From Pseudomonas sp. QTF5 (GTDB lineage Bacteria > Pseudomonadota > Gammaproteobacteria > Pseudomonadales > Pseudomonadaceae), in contig NZ_AZRW02000053.1 of the NCBI RefSeq assembly GCF_000512695.2, positions 1-36,302 of the forward strand: DNA of 36,302 nucleotides, given 5' to 3'. How positions within the stretch are numbered: the stretch's first letter is position 1; each line of letters starts with the position of its first letter. This document shows, in pieces, positions 1 to 7,862 of the stretch. A model generated the notes under the pieces. The model searched no databases, was not told the DNA's origin, and saw nothing but the letters and a program-made list of their open reading frames with translations. The position numbers were made by a program, and so were the translations under genes.

Positions 1-64
1 TGGTTGGCATACATGCACCTCTTCAACATGTTATGCCCGAACACAAAATTTATGACAGTCCCCC

Positions 65-86
65 GCGAAGGGGCCAGTCCAGGCAC
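65..86. repeat. REP remnant next to dctD
   Basis: CGCGAAGGGGCCAGTCCAGG is the outer end and flank of the REP family seen whole elsewhere here. Almost the same string (CGCGAAGGGGCCAGTTCAGG) follows the complete REPIN at 26316, also just outside a gene's 3' end. The REP core itself is missing. The rest of the first 93 bases shows no gene or clear signal. Confidence 0.5.
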
Positions 87-93
87 TACAAGT

Positions 94-1428
94 TCAACTG
101 CCTAAAACGAACATCTCGCGCGTCAACCCATGCCGCTGCATCTTTTCATTAAAGGTACGACGCGGCAGTTGCAGTTCTTCAAGCACCGCTTTCACATCAC
201 CTTTATGCCGGGTCAATGCCGCGCGCAAGCAATGCGCTTCGAAAGCTTCCTGCTGTGCCGCCAGTGACTGGCCGGGCTCGATCCCCACCGGCTCCGGTTC
301 GCCCAGGCCCAGCACTTGCCGCTCAGCGACGTTCGCCAGTTCGCGCACATTGCCCGGCCAGTCGTGGCTCAACAGATGGCTCAGTTGCGGCCCGCTCAAG
401 GGCGCAAAGGTGCGCCCCAAACGCTCGGCGGCACTCTGCGCGAAGAACTCGAACAGCAGTGGAATGTCTTCACGCCGATCGCGCAACGGCGGCAGACGCA
501 ACTCGGCGACGTTCAATCGATAGGCCAAGTCTTCGCGAAAACGTCCGGCCCGCGCTTCATCCAGCAAGTCGGGTTTGGTCGCGGCAATGATCCGCAAGTC
601 TACGTGGATGCTCTGATTGGAGCCCAATCGCTCAAGCTTCTGTTCCTGCAATACCCGCAATAATTTCACCTGCTGGGCCAACGGCATGCTTTCGATTTCA
701 TCGAGAAACAGCGTGCCGCCGTCGGCGTATTCGAGCTTGCCGATGCGTTTACCCTGGGCGCCCGTGAACGCGCCGCTCTCATGACCGAACAGTTCGGCCT
801 CGAACAACTGCTCGGGAATCGCCGCGCAGTTCAGCGCCACAAAGGGCTTGTCGGTGCGGGGACCGAAGTCGTGCAGGCAACGGGCAACCAATTCCTTGCC
901 GCTACCGGTTTCGCCCCGGATCAGCACATTGACCGGCAACGTCGCCAAGTCCAGTACCTGCCGACGCAATGTCTGCAAACCACGGGAAACCCCCAGCAGG
1001 GTGGCATCGAGTTTGGCGCGATTATCCGCCTGCTCGTGCAGGGCACGGTTTTCCAGCACCAGCCGGCGCTTGTCCAAAGCGCGACGCAGACTGCTCAGCA
1101 GGGTTTCCGGACTGAAAGGTTTTTCGAGGAAATCATAAGCGCCGTCGCGCATCGCTTCGACGGCCATTGGCACATCGCCGTGACCGGTCAGCAGGATCAC
1201 CGGCAAGTCGGCATCGCGGCGCTGGACTTCGGCCAGCAGCTCCAGCCCCGTCATGCCGGGCATGCGCACGTCGCTGAGAATCACCCCGGGGAAATGCTTC
1301 GGCAGTTGCGCCAGGCACTCATCGGCGCGACTGAACAGCTGCACCTCGAACCCCGACAGGCTCAGCCACTGTTCGACGGCGCTGCGGATGCTGCTTTCGT
1401 CATCGACCACCATCACCGAATTGAGCAT
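94..1428 (-). CDS. dctD: C4-dicarboxylate sigma-54-dependent response regulator DctD
   Basis: Response regulator of NtrC/DctD type (444 aa) that, when phosphorylated, activates RpoN-dependent promoters, typically those for C4-dicarboxylate uptake. The N-terminal receiver has acidic D9/D10, phospho-acceptor D53 in LSDVRMPG and K103 in LEKPF. A sigma-54 AAA+ domain follows, with Walker A GETGSGKE (172-179), the sigma-54 contact loop GAFTGA (219-224) and Walker B TLFLDE (about 239-244). A Fis-type helix-turn-helix lies near residues 400-440. Its ATG overlaps the stop of the upstream kinase gene by one base (TGATG), so the pair is translationally coupled. Seen: domains, motifs and coupling. Inferred: the dicarboxylate role, from receiver/AAA+ resemblance to DctD, the DctB-like partner and the adjacent fumarase. 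Another RpoN activator subfamily is possible but less likely. Confidence 0.9.
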   Translation of the reverse strand: MLNSVMVVDDESSIRSAVEQWLSLSGFEVQLFSRADECLAQLPKHFPGVILSDVRMPGMTGLELLAEVQRRDADLPVILLTGHGDVPMAVEAMRDGAYDFLEKPFSPETLLSSLRRALDKRRLVLENRALHEQADNRAKLDATLLGVSRGLQTLRRQVLDLATLPVNVLIRGETGSGKELVARCLHDFGPRTDKPFVALNCAAIPEQLFEAELFGHESGAFTGAQGKRIGKLEYADGGTLFLDEIESMPLAQQVKLLRVLQEQKLERLGSNQSIHVDLRIIAATKPDLLDEARAGRFREDLAYRLNVAELRLPPLRDRREDIPLLFEFFAQSAAERLGRTFAPLSGPQLSHLLSHDWPGNVRELANVAERQVLGLGEPEPVGIEPGQSLAAQQEAFEAHCLRAALTRHKGDVKAVLEELQLPRRTFNEKMQRHGLTREMFVLGS

Positions 1429-3188
1429 CAGCCAGGCACCTCAAGATCAATGGGTAACGTCAGGGTGAACACCGCGCCGTTTTCACCATTATCGGCACTC
1501 AGGCGTCCGCCCGCTTCGTGAGCGATAGCGAACGAGACGGCCAGCCCGAGGCCCAGGCCATCGCCCACCGGTTTGGTGGTGAAGAATGGATCGAACACCT
1601 TCCCCAGGTTCTCGTCGGCAATGCCGCCACCGTTATCGGCGACGGTCAGGCGCCACAATTGTTCATCGGCTTCGAGGCGAATTTCCAGACGCTTGCAGGG
1701 TTTGTCGTGCATTGCATCCAGGGCATTGCGCAGCAGGTTGATCAGCACCTGTTCCAGACGAATCGCATCGCCACGCACCCAGGCCGGGCGGGTCAGATGG
1801 AGCACGGTGCTGATGTGCTCGTCACGCAGGCGCGCATCGAGCAACTGCAAGGATTGATCGACCACTGCCGCCAGGTCCAGCCGTTCGCGCAAACCGCTGG
1901 GGCTTTTGCGCGCGAAGGTTTTCAGGTGGCCGGTGAGGGCGGCCATGCGCGTGAGCATGTCGTCCACCGGTTTCAGTGCCTTGTAGGCATCCTCGACACG
2001 GCCGTGATCGAGCAGCAGCCTCAGAGTAGCAAGCTGCATGCGCTGGGCGGTCAGCGGCTGATTGATTTCATGGGCCAGCGCGGCAGACATCTGACCGAGG
2101 GCAGCGAGCTTGGCCGATTGCACCAGCCCGTCCTGAGCAGTGCGCAAATCCCGGGTGCGTTCTTCCACCAGTCGCTCGAGTTCTTCGCGACTGCGCTGGC
2201 GCAACTTGGCCAGACGCCAACGCTGGTTGAGGAACAGCAGCAAAAACACCACTGCCAGCCACACCCCGGCGGCGGCGAGCCCGGCGTTGCGGCGGTCTTC
2301 TAATGGGACCTGCGGGCGACGCAGCAAGTGCAAGGTCCAGTCTTCAGCGGCCAGTGGCAGCGATTCCCAGAGGTAATCCGCCGGCCCGTCCGGGCCATTG
2401 ACCCGCTTCAGATCACTGTTGTCATCGAAGCGCTGCACCGATTGATAGTCAAGAAGGGTCAGCGGCTGTTTGTCGTATTGGCGGGTGGTTTTGAGCTCGG
2501 CGCGGTCGCTGTCACTCAGCGGCTTCAATTGGCGATAACGCCAGCCTGGCTGGTTGGCGATGAAGATAATCCCCCGCGCATCGCTGACCAGCAAGGTGTC
2601 GCTGCCCTGGCGCCATTCGCGCTCCAGTTCCGGGAACTCGAGTTTCACCACCATGGCACCCAGAAACTCGCCACTGTCGCTGGTCACCGCGCTGGACAGG
2701 AAGTAACCGGGAATGCCGCTGGTTACCCCCACCGCATAAAAGCGCCCAGTGCCTTGGGTGCGGGTCTGCCTGAAGTAGGGGCGAAAACCGTAGTTGTGGC
2801 CGACGTAACTGCTGGGCAAACGCCAGTTGCTGGCGGCCACGGCCAGGCCGGTGCGGTCGAGCAGTTCCAGGGTAGAGGAGTGCGCGGCGCCGTTGATTTT
2901 TTCCAGTTTGCGATTCAACGCAAGCTGTTCTTCGGGGCTCACTTCACCGTTTAGCGCGGCGCGCAGTTCCGGGTCCAGCGCCAACACGGCGGGCAGGGCG
3001 CGGTAGCGGTCGATCAGGGTGTGCAGCGAGTTGGCGTACAGCGCCAATTGCTGATTGGCCCGCGCGGCATCTTCCACCAACGCTTGGCGTTCGGTGTGAC
3101 GAATGGCCAGGGTGGCGGCGAGCACCGCACCGGCGATGATCAGCAAGGAGTACAACGACAGGCGCAGGGTACGGGAAGTCGGCAGCAT
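1428..3188 (-). CDS. dctB: C4-dicarboxylate sensor histidine kinase DctB
   Basis: Membrane histidine kinase (586 aa from the chosen start), partner of the overlapping DctD gene. Hydrophobic segments at about residues 10-29 and 304-321 bracket a periplasmic double-PDC/Cache sensor that carries the DctB-like RPYFRQT. A short coiled linker leads to the dimerisation helix with phospho-acceptor H373 in ALAHEINQPL. The ATP-binding domain has an N box (NLLRNALDAM), DNGGGI and GLGLGLAVS. The frame stays open upstream to 3287, but those 33 extra residues are unlike a signal anchor and contain no membrane segment, so I start at MLPTSRTLRLSLYSLL. No strong Shine-Dalgarno precedes that ATG, so the start is moderately sure. 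Senses external C4-dicarboxylates in characterised relatives. Confidence 0.88.
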   Translation of the reverse strand: MLPTSRTLRLSLYSLLIIAGAVLAATLAIRHTERQALVEDAARANQQLALYANSLHTLIDRYRALPAVLALDPELRAALNGEVSPEEQLALNRKLEKINGAAHSSTLELLDRTGLAVAASNWRLPSSYVGHNYGFRPYFRQTRTQGTGRFYAVGVTSGIPGYFLSSAVTSDSGEFLGAMVVKLEFPELEREWRQGSDTLLVSDARGIIFIANQPGWRYRQLKPLSDSDRAELKTTRQYDKQPLTLLDYQSVQRFDDNSDLKRVNGPDGPADYLWESLPLAAEDWTLHLLRRPQVPLEDRRNAGLAAAGVWLAVVFLLLFLNQRWRLAKLRQRSREELERLVEERTRDLRTAQDGLVQSAKLAALGQMSAALAHEINQPLTAQRMQLATLRLLLDHGRVEDAYKALKPVDDMLTRMAALTGHLKTFARKSPSGLRERLDLAAVVDQSLQLLDARLRDEHISTVLHLTRPAWVRGDAIRLEQVLINLLRNALDAMHDKPCKRLEIRLEADEQLWRLTVADNGGGIADENLGKVFDPFFTTKPVGDGLGLGLAVSFAIAHEAGGRLSADNGENGAVFTLTLPIDLEVPG

Positions 3189-3331
3189 GCTGTAGGAAAC
3201 AGGTTGAAGGATGGGCAGGCACCATACCATGGGGCCGCGCATTCTTCGTCCCGGCATGACGTGTTCAGACGCCAGCGCTTTTTCCAAAAAGTCGAAGTGG
3301 CTGCCTGGATCGAAGAATTAAATCGTTATCC

Positions 3332-3371
3332 AAAAAAAAGCCGGGTCGTCTGGGGAGACGGCCCGGCCTTT
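3332..3371 (-). terminator. Rho-independent terminator of fumarase
   Basis: Inverted repeat GCCGGGTCGTC (3340-3350) / GACGGCCCGGC (3357-3367) with a 6-nt loop and one G-T pair. Read on the minus strand it is followed by eight T. It lies just past the fumarase stop codon. Confidence 0.85.
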
Positions 3372-3390
3372 TCGGCAGTGAGGGAGGTGC

Positions 3391-4914
3391 TTACTGCACT
3401 TCCACCGCCAGGCTTTCACTGATCTTTTGCTGCCAGATCGCAGGACCGGTGATGTGTACCGACTCACCCTTGCTATCGACCGCAACGGTCACAGGCATGT
3501 CTTTGACGTCGAACTCGTAGATCGCTTCCATGCCCAGTTCGGCGAAAGCCACCACGCGGGACTTCTTGATGGCTTGCGCCACCAGGTAAGCCGCGCCGCC
3601 GACAGCCATCAGGTAAACGGCTTTGTGGTCCTTGATCGCTTCGATCGCGGTCGGGCCGCGCTCGGATTTACCGATCATGCCCAACAGACCGGTTTGCTCG
3701 AGGATCTGACGGGTGAACTTGTCCATCCGCGTCGCAGTGGTCGGGCCCGCCGGGCCAACCACTTCTTCGCGCACCGGATCGACCGGGCCGACGTAATAGA
3801 TGAAGCGACCTTTCAGATCCACCGGCAGGGTTTCACCCTTGTTCAGCATCTCGACCATGCGCTTGTGCGCAGCGTCGCGACCGGTGAGCATTTTGCCGTT
3901 GAGCAGGACGGTTTCGCCCGGCTTCCAGCTCTGCACTTCTTCAGGCGTCAGGGTATCGAGGTTGACGCGACGGGCCGATGGACCGGCTTCCCAGACGATT
4001 TCCGGGTAGGCGTCCAGCGGTGGCGCTTCCAGCGAGGCCGGGCCGGAACCGTCGAGCACGAAGTGCGCGTGACGGGTGGCGGCGCAGTTCGGGATCATGC
4101 ACACCGGCAACGAAGCGGCGTGGGTCGGGTAATCCATGATCTTCACGTCGAGCACGGTGGTCAGGCCACCCAGGCCCTGGGCGCCGATGCCCAGTTGGTT
4201 GACCTTCTCGAACAGCTCCAGACGCATCTCTTCGATACGGTTGGACGGGCCGCGCTTCTTCAGCTCGTGAATGTCGATGGATTCCATCAACACTTCCTTG
4301 GCCATGACGGCGGCTTTCTCGGCGGTACCGCCGATGCCGATGCCGAGCATGCCCGGTGGGCACCAGCCGGCGCCCATGGTCGGAACGGTCTTGAGCACCC
4401 AGTCGACGATCGAGTCGGACGGGTTGAGCATGGCCATTTTCGACTTGTTCTCGGAACCGCCGCCCTTGGCCGCCACGTCCACTTCCACGGTGTTACCCGG
4501 AACGATGGAGTAGTGGATAACCGCCGGGGTGTTGTCTTTGGTGTTTTTGCGAGCGCCCGCCGGGTCGGCGAGGATCGAGGCACGCAGGACGTTTTCCGGC
4601 AGGTTGTAAGCCCGGCGTACGCCTTCGTTGATCATGTCGTCCAGGCCCATGGTGGCGCCATCCCAACGTACGTCCATGCCCACGCGCACGAACACGGTAA
4701 CGATACCGGTGTCCTGGCAGATGGGGCGGTGGCCGGTGGCGCACATGCGCGAGTTGATCAGGATCTGCGCCATGGAATCGCGGGCTGCCGGCGATTCTTC
4801 ACGCAGGTAGGCCTCGTGCATCGCCTGGATGAAATCCACGGGGTGGTAGTAAGAAATGAATTGCAGGGCGTCGGCAACGCTCTGAATCAGGTCGTCTTGC
4901 TTGATCACGGTCAT
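3391..4914 (-). CDS. fumA: Class I (iron-sulfur) fumarate hydratase
   Basis: Oxygen-sensitive [4Fe-4S] fumarase (507 aa) of the TCA cycle, interconverting fumarate and L-malate in the cytoplasm. The N-terminal alpha domain has GHRPICQDTG (C66), GAGWCPPGMLGIGIGG (C185) and MIPNCAATRH (C277). The 119- and 92-residue spacing matches the three cluster cysteines of class I enzymes. The C-terminal beta domain has the KSERGP and GGAAYL segments usual in the single-chain form. The start is set at MTVIKQDDL because AGAGGAG lies 8-9 nt upstream; an upstream in-frame ATG would add ten residues without a ribosome site. A terminator follows directly. Convergent with nothing; the dctBD pair lies downstream on the same strand but beyond that terminator. 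Pseudomonas strains usually also have class II FumC enzymes elsewhere. Confidence 0.95.
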   Translation of the reverse strand: MTVIKQDDLIQSVADALQFISYYHPVDFIQAMHEAYLREESPAARDSMAQILINSRMCATGHRPICQDTGIVTVFVRVGMDVRWDGATMGLDDMINEGVRRAYNLPENVLRASILADPAGARKNTKDNTPAVIHYSIVPGNTVEVDVAAKGGGSENKSKMAMLNPSDSIVDWVLKTVPTMGAGWCPPGMLGIGIGGTAEKAAVMAKEVLMESIDIHELKKRGPSNRIEEMRLELFEKVNQLGIGAQGLGGLTTVLDVKIMDYPTHAASLPVCMIPNCAATRHAHFVLDGSGPASLEAPPLDAYPEIVWEAGPSARRVNLDTLTPEEVQSWKPGETVLLNGKMLTGRDAAHKRMVEMLNKGETLPVDLKGRFIYYVGPVDPVREEVVGPAGPTTATRMDKFTRQILEQTGLLGMIGKSERGPTAIEAIKDHKAVYLMAVGGAAYLVAQAIKKSRVVAFAELGMEAIYEFDVKDMPVTVAVDSKGESVHITGPAIWQQKISESLAVEVQ

Positions 4915-5038
4915 GAGTCGCGCTCCTCTAAAAGACGGGAACATTCAATAAGGTGCTTGCAGCTTGGGTGCATCGGTCGGTTGCAAGCACCTTTCAAGGC
5001 ACGCCGGGCATGCTGGCGCGACGCTAAAAAGGCGCGGC

Positions 5039-5044
5039 AGTATA
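5039..5044 (-). promoter_or_regulatory. Candidate -10 box for fumarase
   Basis: TATACT on the minus strand, framed by CGCGG and GCCGCG, about 125 nt upstream of the fumarase start. No convincing -35 box is visible at 16-18 nt, so this is a weak sigma-70 prediction. Confidence 0.3.
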
Positions 5045-5118
5045 CCGCGCCTCGATGGCGGGCACATCCGTTGACAGTCAAACGTTGGTCGCATACCGCC
5101 CACATATGAAAGGCCGTT

Positions 5119-5345
5119 GTGGCGAGGGAGTCCGCCCAGCCTGCGATGAGGCTGCGCTGTCGCGCAGAGAACATGCCGATAAATCGGCAAATAAATTTAT
5201 CTTTAAAATCAATGAGATAAATTTTGTTCTATAAGAGCTTGCTCCCGTTCGGCTGCGAAGCAGTCGTAATAGATTTATCGCAGTTAACTGAAAGAAGGCA
5301 GAGGGCCGCTTCGCAGCCCAGCGGGAGCAAGCTCCCTCGCCACAG
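5119..5345. repeat. REP pair, left REP split by a structured insertion
   Basis: A REP pair of the GTGGCGAGGGAGCTTGC family. The right arm (5306-5345) is intact. The left arm starts at 5119-5130 (GTGGCGAGGGAG) but its continuation (GAGCTTGCTCCCG) begins only at 5235. The roughly 104 nt between them hold four consecutive small inverted repeats. The gap from 4915 to 5478 otherwise contains only promoter-type sequence. Confidence 0.75.
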
Positions 5346-5478
5346 GTTATCCCGAACTCGGGTCATGGCTTTGACGCCAGTTTTCTGCCCCGAAAATTGA
5401 ATGGTCATTTATCAGACTCGCCACTAAAGTGGCATCCGGCCTGTAGAGTAGGACACTCTGACAGCCTCCTTTCCCACG

Positions 5479-6597
5479 GTGAATCAACGATTGACCCATA
5501 ACGCCATCCAGCGGCTTTTGCTTAAACGCTTTGCCCTTGCAGCCGGCACCTATGTTCTGGTTTTACTGCTGCTGTGGGTGGCGTTTTACACTGGCCATTA
5601 CAACGACTCAGCCGCCGGCATGTTGATCGGCAGCGTGTTGGTGGTGCTCAGCCAGGCGGTGTTGTTCGCGGTGTTTTACAGCGGCGCTAACCTGCGTTTT
5701 TCCGACCCTAGCCTGACCGAAGTGCAAATACTGCTGGGGCTGGGTTGGCAAACCTGGCTGATCGCCCATCTGGACGAGGCTCGCGGCGCGTTTTTGGTGT
5801 TTTACCTGCTGATTCTGTTGTTCGGGCTGTTTCATCTTTCGCGCACGGCTTTCCTGCGGTGTGCACTCTTTGTGTTTTTCAGTTTCAGCGCCATCACGCT
5901 GTGGTCGGGCTACCACTTTCAGCTGCCCAACCCGACGCTGGCGCTGTTGCAGGTGTGCGTGCTGTTTGTGGTGCTCGTGTGGCTGATGCTTTACGCCCGT
6001 TACGTCCAGATGTCGCGCCAGCGTATGCGTCAGCGGCGGTTCGCCTTGCAGGCGCATCAGGACACCCTGCGCGGCATGATGCGCCAGCTCGAAGGCCTGG
6101 TGGCGACCGACGAACTCACCGGGCTGTTCAACCGCCGACATTTCCTGCGCCTGGCCTCCCGCGAGTTGCACGCCATGGAAGTCGGTGTGGTACATGGCCT
6201 GGCGTTGATCGACCTCGATCATTTCAAACGCATCAACGATGTTCATGGCCATGCCGCCGGCGATCAGGTGCTGCAAGCGTTTGCCGGGGTGGCCACCGCG
6301 TGCCTGCGCGATGGCGATATTCTGGCCCGCTATGGCGGTGAAGAGTTCGTGGTGCTGTTGCCCGATTGCGACGCCGAGCGCGTGACGGCGTGTTGCGAGC
6401 GATTGCGCATGGCCTTCATGGATGTCGAATTGGTCGGTCTGAATGTGAGCAACCTCAGCCTGTCGGCGGGCATGACCTTGCTGGAACTGGGCGACGATCT
6501 GGATGACGCCTTGCACCGCGCCGATCAGGCGCTGTATCGCGCCAAGCGTGATGGCCGTAACCGTTGCGCGGCGGCCTGGGAGAATGTCGATGCCTGA
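5479..6597 (+). CDS. sadC: Membrane diguanylate cyclase, SadC-like
   Basis: Makes cyclic di-GMP from two GTP at the inner membrane. Residues about 15-175 form five or six hydrophobic segments, and a charged linker leads to a GGDEF domain from about 205. The active site is RYGGEEF with G286-F290, and DLDHFKRINDVHGHAAGD precedes it. R277-D-G-D280 stands exactly where the product-inhibition I-site (RxxD) is expected, so feedback control is likely. Translation starts at a GTG with no purine-rich ribosome site, so low or regulated translation is possible. At 372 aa it is shorter than PAO1 SadC as I remember it, but its place between fumarase and a ferredoxin reductase matches PA4332. The next gene starts inside its last codons. 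Sure of the activity, less of the name. Confidence 0.85.
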   Translation: MNQRLTHNAIQRLLLKRFALAAGTYVLVLLLLWVAFYTGHYNDSAAGMLIGSVLVVLSQAVLFAVFYSGANLRFSDPSLTEVQILLGLGWQTWLIAHLDEARGAFLVFYLLILLFGLFHLSRTAFLRCALFVFFSFSAITLWSGYHFQLPNPTLALLQVCVLFVVLVWLMLYARYVQMSRQRMRQRRFALQAHQDTLRGMMRQLEGLVATDELTGLFNRRHFLRLASRELHAMEVGVVHGLALIDLDHFKRINDVHGHAAGDQVLQAFAGVATACLRDGDILARYGGEEFVVLLPDCDAERVTACCERLRMAFMDVELVGLNVSNLSLSAGMTLLELGDDLDDALHRADQALYRAKRDGRNRCAAAWENVDA

Positions 6598-7525
6598 GTT
6601 ACGGGTCGGCGAACGCCAATGGACAGTGGCGGCGGGCAGCAATCTGCTCGATGCCTTGAATCAGAACGGCGTGTCGGTGCCCTATAGCTGCCGCGCCGGG
6701 AGTTGCCACGCGTGCCTGGTCAAGTGTGTCGAGGGTTTGCCCAGCGACATCCGTCCCGATGCCTTGAACAATGAGCAGCGTCAGCAGGGTTGGCGGCTGG
6801 CCTGTCAGTGCCAGGTGGTCGATGATCTACAAGTCGAAACCTTTGATCCGCTGCGTGATGGTCTTGGCGCTCAGGTGGCCGCCAGCGATTGGCTGAGCCC
6901 CAGCGTCTTGCGTTTGCGTCTGACGAGCGAGCGACCGTTGCGCTATCAGGCGGGGCAGCATCTGGTGTTGTGGGCGGGGCAGGTGGCGCGACCGTATTCC
7001 CTGGCCAGTCTGCCGGAAGAAGACCGCTTTCTGGAGTTCCACCTCGATTGCCGCCAACCGGGGGAATTCAGTGATGCGGCACGCCGCTTGAAAATCGGCG
7101 ACCCAATCCGCCTCGGCGAGTTGCGCGGCGGAGCACTGCATTACGACCCGGACTGGCACACCCGACCGCTGTGGTTGCTGGCGGCGGGCACTGGTCTGGG
7201 GCCGTTGTTCGGTATTTTGCGCGAAGCGTTGCGTCAGGATCACCAGGGCGCCATCCGTGTCATTCACCTGGCCCATGATGCCGATGAGCATTATCTGGCC
7301 AAACCCCTGCAGGCCATGGCCGATGGCCGTGAAAACCTTAATGTCGAGCTGTGGACGGCGGCCGAGTTGCCTGCGGCTTTGGCGCAACTGCGCCTTGTTT
7401 CCCGACAAACCCTGGCCTTAGTCTGCGGAGCCCCCGACAGCGTCGACGCCTTTGCCCGGCGCCTGTACCTGGCCGGTTTGCCGCGCAATCAACTGCTGGC
7501 GGATGTGTTTGTGCCCCACGGTTGA
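6590..7525 (+). CDS. 2Fe-2S ferredoxin-type NAD(P)H oxidoreductase
   Basis: Electron-transfer flavoprotein (311 aa) joining an N-terminal plant-type ferredoxin to a ferredoxin-NADP reductase module. Cluster ligands are C34, C39, C42 and C72 (C-x4-C-x2-C-x29-C). FAD binding is marked by RPYSLAS, and nucleotide binding by LLAAGTGLGPLFG. Such proteins pass electrons from NAD(P)H to oxygenases or other partners; no partner gene is visible here. The start is the ATG eight bases inside the diguanylate cyclase gene, served by GGGAG, so the two are coupled. A longer in-frame opening from 6503 lies wholly inside the upstream gene and is rejected. Corresponds by position to PAO1 PA4331. Confidence 0.88.
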   Translation: MPELRVGERQWTVAAGSNLLDALNQNGVSVPYSCRAGSCHACLVKCVEGLPSDIRPDALNNEQRQQGWRLACQCQVVDDLQVETFDPLRDGLGAQVAASDWLSPSVLRLRLTSERPLRYQAGQHLVLWAGQVARPYSLASLPEEDRFLEFHLDCRQPGEFSDAARRLKIGDPIRLGELRGGALHYDPDWHTRPLWLLAAGTGLGPLFGILREALRQDHQGAIRVIHLAHDADEHYLAKPLQAMADGRENLNVELWTAAELPAALAQLRLVSRQTLALVCGAPDSVDAFARRLYLAGLPRNQLLADVFVPHG

Positions 7526-7556
7526 GTGCTGATCGTTTAACGACGCGAGACTCGCT

Positions 7557-7790
7557 ATGCCCGATGCCATCCAGTTTGAATTGGCCAGTGGCGAAGCAGC
7601 CAAGGCGCGGGAGATGGCGTTGCGTTTCGAATCGCTGCCGGAAGCCGTGCGCATCAGCAAGCAATTGATGAAAGCGCAGGACCAGGAACTTCTGCGTAAG
7701 GTCTTTGAAGAGGAGGCCGTACAGTTCACCCAACGACTGCGTTCGCCGGAAGCGATTGCAGCATTGTCGGGGTTTATCAACAGGCATTGA
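7557..7790 (+). pseudogene. Enoyl-CoA hydratase remnant with internal deletion
   Basis: A 77-codon frame. From about residue 11 it reads like the last third of a crotonase-fold enoyl-CoA hydratase/isomerase: a run of A-x-x-A-R helix, SLPEAVRISKQLM, then a helix EEEAVQFTQRLRSPEAIAALSGFINR, which is the family's usual C-terminus. The first nine residues (MPDAIQFEL) look like the first beta strand of the same family. The whole middle, including the oxyanion-hole and catalytic region, is absent, so it cannot be an active hydratase. A full-length hydratase (PA4330) sits in this place in PAO1, as I recall. The junction is near 7584-7590 and stays in frame. It follows the reductase gene by 31 nt and is closed by a terminator. 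It could still be translated as a small protein. Confidence 0.7.
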
Positions 7791-7797
7791 AAAGCCA

Positions 7798-7829
7798 AAG
7801 CCCCGCCCTTGCATGGCGAGGCTTTTTTG
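7798..7829 (+). terminator. Rho-independent terminator after the hydratase remnant
   Basis: AAGCC-C-CGCC pairs with GGCG-A-GGCTT around a 7-nt loop, with one C/A mismatch, followed by TTTTTT. It closes the diguanylate cyclase-reductase-remnant unit. The delta-60 gene converges on it. Confidence 0.8.
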
Positions 7830-7862
7830 CGCCTGATATTCAACTCTCTCCGCTTACGTCGG

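Noticed and set aside
3427..5109. 560-codon plus-strand frame opposite fumarase
   Set aside because: Antisense shadow of fumarase, with low-complexity composition.
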